From G965226155 sp965226155 (GTDB taxonomy: Bacteria > Pseudomonadota > Gammaproteobacteria > Eutrophobiales > Eutrophobiaceae): a stretch of DNA of 64,000 bases. Below are positions 18,260 through 28,375 of this stretch, piece after piece. Both the position numbers and the translations under genes were made by a program. Every line of letters begins with the position of its first letter. Position 1 is the stretch's first letter. The stretch spans positions 2,294,001 to 2,358,000 of the forward strand of contig OZ245331.1 of assembly GCA_965226155.1 (NCBI GenBank), read 5' to 3'. The notes under the pieces are model-generated. The model was not told where the DNA came from, did no database searches, and saw only the letters and a list, made by a program, of their open reading frames with translations.

Positions 18260-20428
18260 TTGTCAATTATAACAACAGAGATAATTTTGAAGAACAGAAC
18301 TAAAGATAACAAACCGCAATACGAGATAGAAATTCCTTCAAGGAAAGACATTCTATCGTCATTGAAAAAGGCGGGTAAGCCAACAAACTCTAAGCAAATT
18401 GCTGCTGATTTTGGTATGGGTTCCGATGCTGAGCGAGCTGCAATTCGTAACCGCTTAAAGGCAATGGTGAGGGATGGTCAACTCATACGAAATCGTCGTG
18501 GAGGTTACGGTTTAGTTTACAAAATGGATCTTATTGCAGGGAAAATTATTGGTCATGCAGATGGTTATGGATTTTTAGTGCCAGACGAAGGCAAGGATGA
18601 TATCTATCTCTCCGGGAAGGAAATGAAATCCTTGTTACACGGTGACCGTGCCGTTGTTCGGATTTCAGGTCAGAACAAGAAGGGAAAGTATGAGGGATCA
18701 CTAGTTGAGGTACTGGAAAGGGCGAACGATATAATTGTAGGACGCTATTTTAATGAACAGGGAATCGGATATGTCGCTCCAGATAATAAAAGACTGCATC
18801 AAAATATATTTATTCCACCAGGCAATGAAGAAAATGCGAAGCCTGGACAATTTGTAAGCGTAGAGATTACAAAACATCCTGACAAACACACTCAGCCAGT
18901 TGGTCGAATTATTGATATCATCGGCGATCATGCATCAGAAGGAATAGCAACAGAACTGGCAATACGGGCCTATGAATTACCGCATAAATGGCCAAAGGAT
19001 TTATTGAAAGAGATTAAACCACTTGTAGCAGATTTGAATATTAATCCCGCTGGACGCATTGATCTTCGTAACCATGCGTTTGTTACAATCGACGGTGAAG
19101 ATGCAAAAGATTTCGACGATGCAGTTTATTGTGAGAAGCATGGTAGAGATTGGCGGCTATACGTTGCTATCGCAGATGTATCACACTATGTGAAACCAGA
19201 TACGGGGTTAGATCAAGAAGCATTTTCTAGAGGCACTTCTGTATATTTTCCTGATCGTGTCATTCCAATGTTACCTGTAATCCTTTCAAATGAACTTTGT
19301 TCTCTTAAGCCCGACGTTGATCGATATGCAATAGTTTGTGAAATGCACATCAACAATAATGGGGAAACGATTAAGGCTATATTTCATGAGGCTATTATCC
19401 GATCTGCGGCAAGATTAACCTACGATAAAGTTGCAGCTATCCTCGTTGAAAAAGATCCTTTAATAATAAAACAACACAATCCTTTTATTCAGCATTTAGA
19501 AAATTTATATGAGCTTTACTCGATTTTGCATCGTGCAAGGAGCGAGAAGGGAATGCTCGACTTTGATACGACAGAATCCCGCATGTTGTTCGATGATAAA
19601 GGAAGCATTATGTCAATTTCGCCGCTCATTCGCAACGATGCTCATAGAATGATAGAAGAGTTCATGTTAGCTGCAAATATATGCGCCGCTGTTCATTTGA
19701 GTGAAAATAATATACAGACGTTATTTAGAGTACATAGCAAACCAAAGTTAGAAAAAATCAAGGATGTAAGGGAATTTCTCAAGGAAATGGGTCTGAGTCT
19801 TGGCGGTGGTGAACATCCGCTTACTAAAGACTATGCCGATCTGATGGAGAAGATTAATGATAGACCTGACCGGCATCTAATCCAAACTGTACTATTACGA
19901 AGCATGCCACAAGCTGTTTATCAGAAGGAAAATCAAGGCCATTTTGGCCTGGCATTTGATCTATATGCGCACTTCACTTCACCAATTAGGCGTTATCCTG
20001 ATCTGTTAGTCCATAGGGGAATCCGGCATTTACTAAAAATGAGTAAGGAATACGCCTATGATCATGAGCAAATCCAAGAGTACGGTATGCATTGTTCAAT
20101 GACCGAAAGGCGCGCTGATGAGGCAACGCGTGAAGTTGAACAAAAATTAAAATGTGAATATATGAAACACCGGACGGGAGAAATATTTACTGGAACCATA
20201 ACCGGTGTGACTGGATTTGGTCTTTTTGTTGAATTGAATGATGTGTTTGTAGAAGGACTAGTCCATGTAACTGCATTGCCGGGTGATTATTACCATCATG
20301 ATCCTGTTCATCATCGGTTGACTGGTGAATGGACTGGCCAGACATATCGTTTGGCAAATCAAGTCAAGGTCCAGTTAATGCGTGTAGACACGGATGAAAA
20401 CAAGATAGATTTCAATTTGGCTGACTAA
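18260..20428 (+). CDS. rnr: Ribonuclease R
   Basis: 3'-5' processive exoribonuclease that degrades structured RNA. Order: N-terminal helix-turn-helix (about 30-75), cold-shock domains (about 85-240), RNB catalytic domain (about 255-590) and S1 domain (about 640-720). The catalytic acidic cluster is visible as DGEDAKDFDDAV; ADVSHYVKPDTGLDQEA and the RRYPDLLVHR motif follow. The S1 motif is GTITGVTGFGLFVEL. Length of 722 lacks the Lys-rich tail of E. coli RNase R (813). No ATG fits: candidates are TTG at 18260 or TTG at 18287, which gives MKNRTKD. rlmB follows, as usual. Confidence 0.96.
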   Translation: MSIITTEIILKNRTKDNKPQYEIEIPSRKDILSSLKKAGKPTNSKQIAADFGMGSDAERAAIRNRLKAMVRDGQLIRNRRGGYGLVYKMDLIAGKIIGHADGYGFLVPDEGKDDIYLSGKEMKSLLHGDRAVVRISGQNKKGKYEGSLVEVLERANDIIVGRYFNEQGIGYVAPDNKRLHQNIFIPPGNEENAKPGQFVSVEITKHPDKHTQPVGRIIDIIGDHASEGIATELAIRAYELPHKWPKDLLKEIKPLVADLNINPAGRIDLRNHAFVTIDGEDAKDFDDAVYCEKHGRDWRLYVAIADVSHYVKPDTGLDQEAFSRGTSVYFPDRVIPMLPVILSNELCSLKPDVDRYAIVCEMHINNNGETIKAIFHEAIIRSAARLTYDKVAAILVEKDPLIIKQHNPFIQHLENLYELYSILHRARSEKGMLDFDTTESRMLFDDKGSIMSISPLIRNDAHRMIEEFMLAANICAAVHLSENNIQTLFRVHSKPKLEKIKDVREFLKEMGLSLGGGEHPLTKDYADLMEKINDRPDRHLIQTVLLRSMPQAVYQKENQGHFGLAFDLYAHFTSPIRRYPDLLVHRGIRHLLKMSKEYAYDHEQIQEYGMHCSMTERRADEATREVEQKLKCEYMKHRTGEIFTGTITGVTGFGLFVELNDVFVEGLVHVTALPGDYYHHDPVHHRLTGEWTGQTYRLANQVKVQLMRVDTDENKIDFNLAD

Positions 20429-20459
20429 AGCCTACTTTCTTACTCTTTCGGTAAACTTA

Positions 20460-21221
20460 ATGAGTAAAGACCATGAAATAATATACGGTCTTCATGCAAC
20501 GAAGCATGCTTTGCAGCAGACGCCTACTGACATCGTTTCCATCTGGATTCAGCACGGCAAGAAATCTCATAAGCAAATTGCTGACATTATTTTTCTATCA
20601 GAAAAATTTTCGATTCATGTTGAGCATTTACCTAAATCAACCTTAGACAAACATTGTGGGAACGCTGTACATCAGGGTGTAATTATGACTCGAAAAACAC
20701 CCCATACTAAACAATCTGAGGACTTAACTAGCATCCTTAGTACAACCAGTGCTGAAAACGGCTTATTTCTGGTCCTGGATGGGATACAGGACCCGCATAA
20801 TTTAGGAGCCTGTTTGAGAACTGCAGATGCAGCGTCAGTGAATGCGATAATCATAACCCGAGACAGAGCAGCGGGCATAACACCCACGGTCCGTAAAGTT
20901 TCAAGTGGTGCATCTGAACATACCCCAGTCATTGCTGTAACAAACTTGTCGCAGACATTGCGCAACATGAAGGAGGCAGGTGTCTGGATTATCGGGATGG
21001 ATAACAATGCAAATCAAACTATATATAATATGGACTTGACCATACCACTGGCACTGGTATTGGGTGCTGAAGAGAAGGGATTGAGAGTAAATACCAGAAA
21101 CCAATGTGATTTTCTGGCGCATTTGCCGATGCATGGTGTGGTCGAAAGCTTGAATGTCTCCGTAGCATCTGGCATCAGTTTGTTTGAAGTCAATCGGCAA
21201 AGAGGAAAAATACGTAATTGA
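20460..21221 (+). CDS. rlmB: 23S rRNA (guanosine-2'-O-)-methyltransferase RlmB
   Basis: SPOUT-class enzyme that methylates G2251 in the peptidyl-transferase P loop. The N-terminal substrate-binding domain (about 1-75) is followed by the trefoil-knot SpoU domain with DGIQDPHNLGACLRTADA, KVSSGASEHTPV, LVLGAEEKGLR and the C-terminal SLNVSVASGISLFE. 253 residues, normal length. It is 31 bp after rnr, the conserved pair. Confidence 0.96.
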   Translation: MSKDHEIIYGLHATKHALQQTPTDIVSIWIQHGKKSHKQIADIIFLSEKFSIHVEHLPKSTLDKHCGNAVHQGVIMTRKTPHTKQSEDLTSILSTTSAENGLFLVLDGIQDPHNLGACLRTADAASVNAIIITRDRAAGITPTVRKVSSGASEHTPVIAVTNLSQTLRNMKEAGVWIIGMDNNANQTIYNMDLTIPLALVLGAEEKGLRVNTRNQCDFLAHLPMHGVVESLNVSVASGISLFEVNRQRGKIRN

Positions 21222-21236
21222 TTGGATAAAAGTAAT

Positions 21237-21704
21237 ATGAAAAATACTTATTATTTGAAAATTTTTATCTTGTGTGTTGCTTTGGCTCTTTCAAGTTGCA
21301 TGAGTCAAGCGAAAGAACCAATCATGCAATCGTTAACAATTTCCACGAAATCAGGTAATGAGATTCTATATATGGTTGAGATAGCATCAACACAAAAACA
21401 AATGCAAAGAGGGTTGATGTATCGTAAATCTATGCCTGAGGATCAAGGGATGTTATTTGAATACAGGCCGAAACAGGAAGTATCGATGTGGATGAAGAAT
21501 ACAATTCTGTCATTAGACGTGTTATTTATTGATTCGACCGGTAATATTATCAACATCGTGAAAAATACAACGCCGTTTTCACAAAGGACTATTCCCTCAG
21601 GCGGAGTTGTTCTGGGTGTTCTCGAACTCAATGCAGGACAAGCTGAACAGCATGGGATGCAGGCAGGCGATCAAGTATCACATCCGCTCTTTGACAGCCA
21701 CTAA
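21237..21704 (+). CDS. DUF192 family lipoprotein
   Basis: 155-residue secreted protein. I use the ATG at 21237, preceded by GGAT, rather than the TTG at 21222. Residues 1-19 form a signal sequence ending in LALSSC, a lipobox, so it is probably a lipoprotein. The rest is the DUF192 fold, with AQKQ-like QMQRGLMYRKSMPEDQGMLF (in part), VSMWMKNTILSLDVLFID and GVLELNAGQA. The biochemical role of DUF192 is not established. Confidence 0.85.
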   Translation: MKNTYYLKIFILCVALALSSCMSQAKEPIMQSLTISTKSGNEILYMVEIASTQKQMQRGLMYRKSMPEDQGMLFEYRPKQEVSMWMKNTILSLDVLFIDSTGNIINIVKNTTPFSQRTIPSGGVVLGVLELNAGQAEQHGMQAGDQVSHPLFDSH

Positions 21705-21779
21705 TGAAGGAATAAAGTAAAAACGCAGCGTTTATATTCACTACCATTATGTAAGTTTATTTTAATATTCTAGGTATTC

Positions 21780-22817
21780 ATGCAGGACACCCCCCTACTA
21801 ATGTTAGACTTAAATACGATTAAGAAGACGGTAGTTAACGTTTTATTAATTATTATTGCAGTGGTGGTTGTCGCATCTGGATTGATTTACTTGGCTGTCA
21901 CCATGCCAGGTGAAAATGTTCCTATAACATTGTTGCCATCGGACAACGAATTAACTGCACTTGAAATGCGTTTACGCGACCATGTTTTGTATCTTGCTGG
22001 AGATATTGGAGAGCGTAATCCGGCGAATCCAGACAAATTGGACAAGGCGGCTGACTATATTCAGATGCAATTTGAGTCCTTAGGTTACTTACCAACGAAC
22101 CGAGTGTTCGGTAGACAACAAGAATTCCGAAATATTGAGGTTGATGTCTATGGACTAGATAAACGAAGTGAGATAATTGTCGTGGGCGCACATTATGATA
22201 CTACTTGGCTTACTCCAGGTGCTGATGACAACGCTTCCGGTGTAGCGGGGTTACTTGAAATAGCTAGGTCATTCAGCGATAAGCGTTTCCCTAGGACAAT
22301 CAGGTTTATCGCCTTTTCCAATGAAGAGGCACCTTTCTACAAACGCGCTGAGATGGGCAGTATGGTGAGTGCAAAGCGATCCTATAGCCGTTCAGAGTTG
22401 ATTGTGGGTATGTTTTCTCTTGAAATGATCGGATTTTTCTCCGACGAGCCGGGGAGTCAAAGATATCCCAAACTCATACAGCAATTTTATCCAGACAAGG
22501 GAAATTTTATTGCTTTCGTGTCAAATGTCGCATCACGAGATTTTATGCTCCAGTCTATTTCGTATTTCCGAAGCCAATCTGTATTGCCATCTGAAGGATT
22601 GATAGCGCCACAGTTTATAGTCCGAGACATTAGGCGATCGGACCACGCTTCATATTGGTATTATGATTTCCCGGCTGTCTTGGTGACGGACACTGCGCGT
22701 TATCGAAATTATAATTATCACCATTCTGGTGATATAGCAGAATCTCTAGACTATTCCAGTATGGCACGAGTTGTAAGAGGAATGACTGACATGTTGGAAA
22801 ATCTAGCCCAGGAATAA
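21780..22817 (+). CDS. M28-family zinc aminopeptidase-like protein, membrane anchored
   Basis: Predicted metallopeptidase of the M28 family. A single membrane helix near residues 18-40 anchors a periplasmic catalytic domain. Zinc-site motifs are visible in order: GAHYDTTW (His/Asp), PGADDNASGVAGLLE (bridging Asp), SNEEAPFY (Glu pair) and the late YHHSGD (His). SDHASYWYYDFPAVLVTD is typical of the family. Length is 345. The substrate is unknown. It ends 2 bp before avtA, so the two may be co-transcribed. Confidence 0.85.
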   Translation: MQDTPLLMLDLNTIKKTVVNVLLIIIAVVVVASGLIYLAVTMPGENVPITLLPSDNELTALEMRLRDHVLYLAGDIGERNPANPDKLDKAADYIQMQFESLGYLPTNRVFGRQQEFRNIEVDVYGLDKRSEIIVVGAHYDTTWLTPGADDNASGVAGLLEIARSFSDKRFPRTIRFIAFSNEEAPFYKRAEMGSMVSAKRSYSRSELIVGMFSLEMIGFFSDEPGSQRYPKLIQQFYPDKGNFIAFVSNVASRDFMLQSISYFRSQSVLPSEGLIAPQFIVRDIRRSDHASYWYYDFPAVLVTDTARYRNYNYHHSGDIAESLDYSSMARVVRGMTDMLENLAQE

Positions 22818-22819
22818 CG

Positions 22820-24076
22820 ATGTCCTTATCCAAATTTGGCAAACGCTTTACTGAGCACTCCGGTATCGTTCAGTTAATGGATGATCTATGTGAGGCAATG
22901 GCCAATCAAGACAGTGTATTGATGTTAGGCGGCGGCAATCCTGCACACATCCCTGCAGTACAGCAATTCTTTCAGGAGAGGATGCAGCGTCTAGCCATTG
23001 ATTCTGTCGAATTTGCACATACTATCGGCGAATACGCTCTCCCACAGGGAGATATGCGATTTATAAATGCGCTAGTTAATTTTTTTCATCGGAATTATGG
23101 CTGGAAGATCAGTTCGGAAAATATTGCGTTGACTGCAGGAAGTCAATCTGCATTCTTCCTATTATTTAATATGTTTGCCGGTGAATATTCGGAAGGAATC
23201 AACAAAAAGATCCTGTTACCGATGACCCCTGAATACATTGGATACAGTGATGTCGGATTGTCAGAACAGTGTTTAACTACATGCAGGCCGGTGATAGATA
23301 TTTTGGAGGGTCATGTTTTCAAGTACCGTCTTGATCTTGAAAATTTGACTATCGATAGTGACATCAGTGCTATGTGTGTATCCAGACCAACGAATCCAAC
23401 TGGAAATGTCCTTACTGATACAGAGATAGATAACTTATACAAGATGGCTAAGGCAAGTAATATTCCATTGATCATTGATAATGCCTATGGAATGCCATTT
23501 CCAAATATCGTATTTACTGAAGTGAGTATCTACTGGGATGAAAACATAATACTGTGTATGAGTTTGTCAAAATTGGGTTTACCAGGGACCAGAACGGGAA
23601 TAGTTATCGCACGTCCTGAAATAATTGCATCAATTGCAAAGATGAATGCAATATTCAATTTAGCATTAGGAAGTTTCGGTCCAGCGCTTGCACTCGATCT
23701 AGTGAATAGTGATGAAATCTTGTCTGTTTGTAACAATGTGATCCAGCCGTATTACAAACAGAAAGCACTACGGGCTTTAGATTTATTTAAACAAGAATTG
23801 CAAGGCGTAGAGTACTATATACACAAAGCGGAGGGGGCATTTTTTCTCTGGTTATGGTTTCCAGGCTTACCCGTGAGCTGCGAAGAATTGTATAAACGGT
23901 TAAAGGATCGTGGTGTGTTGATAATTCCCGGCCATTACTTTTTCCCCGGCTTAGACGATGATTGGACACATAAACATGAATGTATCCGAGTTTCTTATGC
24001 AATGCATGATTCAATCGTTGAACAAGGGATTAGAGTGATAGTGGACGAAGTGAAGAAAGCATGTCGTAACTGCTAA
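22820..24076 (+). CDS. avtA: Valine--pyruvate aminotransferase
   Basis: PLP-dependent class I/II aminotransferase exchanging valine and alanine amino groups. It matches AvtA along its length: FGKRFTEHSGI near the start, LGGGNPAHIP, ALTAGSQSAFFLLFN, SRPTNPTGNVLTD, IIDNAYGMPFPN, and the PLP-lysine motif SLSKLGLPGTRTG. 418 residues against 417 in E. coli. It sits 2 bp after the M28 peptidase gene and converges on sohB with a 9-bp gap. Confidence 0.95.
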   Translation: MSLSKFGKRFTEHSGIVQLMDDLCEAMANQDSVLMLGGGNPAHIPAVQQFFQERMQRLAIDSVEFAHTIGEYALPQGDMRFINALVNFFHRNYGWKISSENIALTAGSQSAFFLLFNMFAGEYSEGINKKILLPMTPEYIGYSDVGLSEQCLTTCRPVIDILEGHVFKYRLDLENLTIDSDISAMCVSRPTNPTGNVLTDTEIDNLYKMAKASNIPLIIDNAYGMPFPNIVFTEVSIYWDENIILCMSLSKLGLPGTRTGIVIARPEIIASIAKMNAIFNLALGSFGPALALDLVNSDEILSVCNNVIQPYYKQKALRALDLFKQELQGVEYYIHKAEGAFFLWLWFPGLPVSCEELYKRLKDRGVLIIPGHYFFPGLDDDWTHKHECIRVSYAMHDSIVEQGIRVIVDEVKKACRNC

Positions 24077-24085
24077 CCCATCTTA

Positions 24086-25078
24086 TCAATACCCATCAGG
24101 ATTGAATAATCTTGCTGTAGAGGAATATATTTTTTCCAAAAACGGCTTCTTCCTTACATATTCAAGTTCATATAGATCAGCATATTCAGACGCTTCACAT
24201 AGGTAATCGTCGCTGGTCAGTAATTCATCCACCAGTTTTAAATCCAGGGCTTGTTTACCGTACCAATGCTCACCAGTGGCTATTTTGTCAACATCGACAA
24301 TTTCACGGTTTTCTTTCACGAAATGTTTAAATAAAATATGAGTTTCCTCAAGTTCATCTTTTAATTTTTCGCGGTCCTGGTCAGTATTCTCGCCAAAAAG
24401 TGTCAATGTCCGTTTATATTTACCAGCACTGATTTGTTCGAAGTCAACACCATGTTTTTTTAGTAAACGGTTAAAATTAGGTAATTGCGCTAGTACACCG
24501 ATAGATCCAATAATAGCGAATGGAGCTGCGATTATTTTATCTGCTACACATGCCATCATATATCCGCCGCTGGCTGCTACTTTGTCCACAGAAACCGTAA
24601 GCTTGATATGTTTGTCACGGATTCGTTTTAATTGTGATGCTGCAAGGCCATATCCATGAACAGTACCACCGCCACTTTCAACCTTAACTAGCACTTCATC
24701 GTTTTCATTTGCAACAGTCAACAACGCGGTTATCTCTTCCCGAAGTGATTGGACTTCTGACGCACGAATATCGCCTTTAAAATCGAGAACGAAAACTCTA
24801 CGTTGACTTTCATTTTTATTTTTCTTACTTTCTTTATGTTTGCTCTTGATGTCCTTTATTGCTTTTTTGAATTCCTTTTTTTGTAAAATAGCGGACTTGA
24901 GCATTAACTGTATTTGTTCATATTTCTGATTTATATTTTTTATGTCTAAATGTTCAGTCATTCCTGACTTGGATCGCATCACCATGATAAAGATAGCGAC
25001 TGTAACTAGCAGAATTAAAACTACAACAGTACTAAGTTTGGCCAGAAACATTCCGTATTCGGTTAAAAATTCGATCAT
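24086..25078 (-). CDS. sohB: Inner-membrane peptidase SohB (S49 family)
   Basis: Signal-peptide-peptidase-like serine protease with a Ser-Lys dyad. A membrane helix covers about residues 12-34, followed by a Lys-rich charged stretch and the S49 domain. Nucleophile Ser is in KVAASGGYMMACVAD; the general-base Lys is in SAGKYKRTLT further on. VFVLDFKGDIRASEV and VESGGGTVHGYGLAASQL are SohB-like. Length of 330 is slightly short against 349 in E. coli. Confidence 0.93.
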   Translation of the reverse strand: MIEFLTEYGMFLAKLSTVVVLILLVTVAIFIMVMRSKSGMTEHLDIKNINQKYEQIQLMLKSAILQKKEFKKAIKDIKSKHKESKKNKNESQRRVFVLDFKGDIRASEVQSLREEITALLTVANENDEVLVKVESGGGTVHGYGLAASQLKRIRDKHIKLTVSVDKVAASGGYMMACVADKIIAAPFAIIGSIGVLAQLPNFNRLLKKHGVDFEQISAGKYKRTLTLFGENTDQDREKLKDELEETHILFKHFVKENREIVDVDKIATGEHWYGKQALDLKLVDELLTSDDYLCEASEYADLYELEYVRKKPFLEKIYSSTARLFNPDGY

Positions 25079-25214
25079 TATGGGAACTTCCTCTTATCCT
25101 TAATCCCGTTAGGGAAGATTTTAATATTTTGTCTGTGCAGCTACAATATACAAGATTTAATGTAGCTGCAAATACTCAAGATAAAAACGGATCAGGTCTG
25201 CTAAGATAAGCCAT

Positions 25215-27026
25215 ATGCGAGAAAACTCAGAAAGGCCCATCGGACGAAGTCTCAAACCACTCAAGGAGGCATTACCGTTTTTATTAAAATATAAAAATAA
25301 GCTGTTACTTGCCTTGTTTTTCCTACTTGCTTCGACGTTAGCAGCATTGGCTATGCCCATTGCCATAAGTTCTGTAATAGACCATGGGTTCACTGCCGAG
25401 GGCAGCGGATCCATTAATCAGTATTTTATTGTTCTACTTTTATTAGCAGTACTTTTTGCCGTATTTGCGGCCTTGAGATTTTATGTTGTCATGTGGATAG
25501 GGGAAAGGGTGGTTGCCGATATTCGCAATAAGCTATATCAGCATGTAATTACATTGCCACCTAGTTTTTATGAAACCACCAAAACCGGTGAAGTCATGTC
25601 CAGACTAACCACAGACACTACCCTTATTCAGTCTGTATTTGGCGCAGGTTTGTCAATTGCATTAAGAAGTATCGTAATGCTTGTTGGCGCCCTTATCATG
25701 TTATTTATTACCAGTGCAAAGTTAACCAGCTTGCTTTTCTTGTTAATTCCGGTTGTGGTTATTCCGGTTTTTGTTTATGGCAGAAAGGTTCGTAGATTAT
25801 CACGTGCTAGTCAGGATAGGATTGCTGATGCCAGTAGCCATGCTGGTGAAACATTGAATGCAGTTCATATTATTCAAGCGTTTACTTTAGAAAATTTTCA
25901 GAGTTTGAAATTTGGACAAATTGTCGAAGCGACATTTGTGACCGCCAGGCGAAGAATATTGATGAGTTCGCTATTATCAGCATCCATTGTAATGACAGCC
26001 TTTGGTGCAATTGTTTGTGTACTCTGGATTGGAGCGAAAGAAGTGATTAATGGCACTATATCACCAGGGACTCTGGGACAATTCCTTATGTATGCAACAT
26101 ACGTAGCTGGAACAACAACAGCATTGGGCGAGGTATGGGCTGATGTTCAGCGGGCCGCGGGTGCGATGGAGAGACTGATTGAGTTGCTGCATTCTGAATC
26201 TACTATTAAGACGCCAGTTGACCCGATCCCGTTTAGCGCAACCATGGGAAAAATAGACATTCAAAATATTGAATTCTTCTATCCATCAAGGCCTAATCAT
26301 CCTGCGTTGCAGAACTTTTCGCTCGAAGTGCGACCGGGTGAAGCCGTCGCTCTGGTTGGGCCGTCAGGTGCTGGCAAGAGTACGGTATTTCAGATGATAT
26401 TGCGTTTTTATGGTCCCCAAGTTGGGAAAATATTGATTGATGATCTAGACATAAAGCTAGCCAATTTGAATGAAGTTAGAAGCCGAATTGGTATCGTACC
26501 TCAGAGTACAGTGCTCTTTGCCCATAATGCGATGGAGAATATCCGTTTGGGTCGACCTGAAGCAAGTGATGATGAAGTGATCAAAGCGGCTCAAGCCGCA
26601 ATTGCTGATGATTTTATTCGGCGTCTTCCGCAAGGATATGACACTTTTCTCGGAGAAAAAGGGGCAAGATTATCTGGTGGTCAGCAACAGCGTATTGCTA
26701 TTGCGCGGGCAATACTCAAAAATCCGCCTATCCTATTGCTCGATGAAGCAACAAGTTCACTGGACGCAGAAAGTGAAAAGCTAGTGCAAGAAGCACTAGA
26801 ACGCTTGGTGGAAGATAGGACGACCATAGTCATTGCTCATCGGCTTGCAACGGTTAAAAAAGCTGATCGAATTATTGTTATGAATGAAGGAAAAATCATG
26901 GACGAAGGACACCATGAACAGCTTATAAGGAAAGATGGTCTATATGCAAGGTTAGCAGAATTGCAATTTGGCAGGGTTGCAGATGGCCTTCAGGTTGTTT
27001 CAGACAAGGAAGCGGCATCTGGTTAG
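25215..27026 (+). CDS. ABC exporter, fused permease and ATPase (MsbA-like)
   Basis: Half-transporter of 603 residues that should work as a homodimer. The N-terminal ABC membrane domain has six predicted helices (about residues 25-310). The ATPase domain (about 345-590) has Walker A GPSGAGKST, Q-loop VPQSTVLF, signature LSGGQQQR, Walker B ILLLDEATSSLD and the switch His in IVIAHRLATV. It resembles lipid or multidrug exporters of the MsbA/LmrA type. The substrate cannot be deduced, and the lpxK gene expected beside msbA is absent. Confidence 0.9.
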   Translation: MRENSERPIGRSLKPLKEALPFLLKYKNKLLLALFFLLASTLAALAMPIAISSVIDHGFTAEGSGSINQYFIVLLLLAVLFAVFAALRFYVVMWIGERVVADIRNKLYQHVITLPPSFYETTKTGEVMSRLTTDTTLIQSVFGAGLSIALRSIVMLVGALIMLFITSAKLTSLLFLLIPVVVIPVFVYGRKVRRLSRASQDRIADASSHAGETLNAVHIIQAFTLENFQSLKFGQIVEATFVTARRRILMSSLLSASIVMTAFGAIVCVLWIGAKEVINGTISPGTLGQFLMYATYVAGTTTALGEVWADVQRAAGAMERLIELLHSESTIKTPVDPIPFSATMGKIDIQNIEFFYPSRPNHPALQNFSLEVRPGEAVALVGPSGAGKSTVFQMILRFYGPQVGKILIDDLDIKLANLNEVRSRIGIVPQSTVLFAHNAMENIRLGRPEASDDEVIKAAQAAIADDFIRRLPQGYDTFLGEKGARLSGGQQQRIAIARAILKNPPILLLDEATSSLDAESEKLVQEALERLVEDRTTIVIAHRLATVKKADRIIVMNEGKIMDEGHHEQLIRKDGLYARLAELQFGRVADGLQVVSDKEAASG

Positions 27027-27092
27027 TTAAGAAAAGATTAATTTACCAAGCCTTTTTATAATAAATTTCTCAGCTAATTTAATGTATGCAAC

Positions 27093-27581
27093 ATGGTATT
27101 CGATTATTATTACAAATTAAATAAAACTCAAAAATCGATATACCGAAAAAGTGATAAAATCGAAAAAATAATTCTTAACCAGCCAAAAATTCTTCACAGT
27201 ACAGTATCTGAATTACAAAAAGCATTGGATACCGAGGACAGAAAGGCGACGGAACGCTTAGTGCGAAGTCTAGTTAAAGGGATCACAACTGATCTGCAGG
27301 TCGTTAGTGTATTGACAAAAGTTCTTAGTGTACGGCCATCCAACAGTCGTGGTGAATTACACGGCACATACGAATTTGAAGACGAAAAAAAACCGATGAT
27401 AACGGTATGGATGCGTACTGCAAAAAATAAAAAAATCGTAGCGTACCGGTCATTTTTACGAACTGTTCTACACGAACTTTGCCATCATCTGGACTACGAA
27501 CTGCTAGGTTTGAAGGATTCTCTGCATACCGAGGGATTTTTTAAGCGGGAATCCAGCCTGTTTAAACAGCTGAGCCTGTGA
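27093..27581 (+). CDS. Uncharacterised HExxH (zincin-like) protein
   Basis: 162-residue soluble protein that I do not recognise. The C-terminal half contains TVLHELCHHLDYELLG, an HExxH zinc-metallopeptidase motif, followed about 15 residues later by HTEGFFKRESSL, which could supply the third ligand. The N-terminal half is helical and charged with no signal peptide, so it should be cytoplasmic. Protease activity is inference from the motif. Confidence 0.7.
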   Translation: MVFDYYYKLNKTQKSIYRKSDKIEKIILNQPKILHSTVSELQKALDTEDRKATERLVRSLVKGITTDLQVVSVLTKVLSVRPSNSRGELHGTYEFEDEKKPMITVWMRTAKNKKIVAYRSFLRTVLHELCHHLDYELLGLKDSLHTEGFFKRESSLFKQLSL

Positions 27582-27652
27582 TTGGCCGGCCTTTTAATGT
27601 TATTCTGTTTTAATTTTAAGAGAAAGATTTCTCATTATTGGGGGAAATGTTG

Positions 27653-28375
27653 ATGCAAATTTATACAGTTGCATCAGGTCGTGGATCAGCCTGGTTAACA
27701 GAAGGATTTAGTTATTTTAAAAAAAGTGCAGGGATTTGGATAGGAGCATGCTTTATCTTACTTATATTATCTGCGGCATCCTCAGTTATCCCGTTTATGG
27801 GATTAGTGTTTCAATTATTTTTGCCTGTGGTTTTCGCTGGACTGATATTGGGATGCGAAGAGATTGATAATGGTGGCGATCTTAACATAAAGCACATGAT
27901 AGCCGGATTTAACAACAATCTTGGCAGCCTGATTTTGCTTGGTGTGTTGTATACATTTGGTCAAGTCCTGATATTAATCGCCATGGCAATACTCTTGGTG
28001 ATTACGATAGACGGCTCAGAATTGATTACTAGACTGATGGATAAAGATATCCAAGTGATAACGGAAAATTACCTAACCTTGTTAATTATTATCTTAGTCG
28101 GTTTGATGTTATATGTCCCTTTATTGATGGCTTTCTGGTTTGGTCCGACCTTAATCATCCTTGAAGAGCAAGGTGCCGTAGTGGCAATGAAAAACAGTTT
28201 CAAGGGCTGCCTAGTCAATGTTATCCCATTTCTAATATACGGCGTGGTAGGAATGGTACTGTGTATTCTGGCAACTATTCCACTAATGCTAGGGTGGTTT
28301 ATATTAACCCCGATGATTATTGCTAGTCTTTATATCGCTTACAAAGATATTTTTAAATCATCAGACGCCGGGTAA
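27653..28375 (+). CDS. BPSS1780-family membrane protein
   Basis: 240-residue integral membrane protein with about five to six hydrophobic segments. The N-terminal GRGSAWLTEGFSYFKKSAGIW is characteristic of the BPSS1780 family, whose function is unknown. I start at the ATG at 27653, six bases after a GGGGGAA ribosome binding site; the frame is open to a TTG at 27638. The stop overlaps the msrA start (TAATG), so the two are translationally coupled. Confidence 0.85.
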   Translation: MQIYTVASGRGSAWLTEGFSYFKKSAGIWIGACFILLILSAASSVIPFMGLVFQLFLPVVFAGLILGCEEIDNGGDLNIKHMIAGFNNNLGSLILLGVLYTFGQVLILIAMAILLVITIDGSELITRLMDKDIQVITENYLTLLIIILVGLMLYVPLLMAFWFGPTLIILEEQGAVVAMKNSFKGCLVNVIPFLIYGVVGMVLCILATIPLMLGWFILTPMIIASLYIAYKDIFKSSDAG

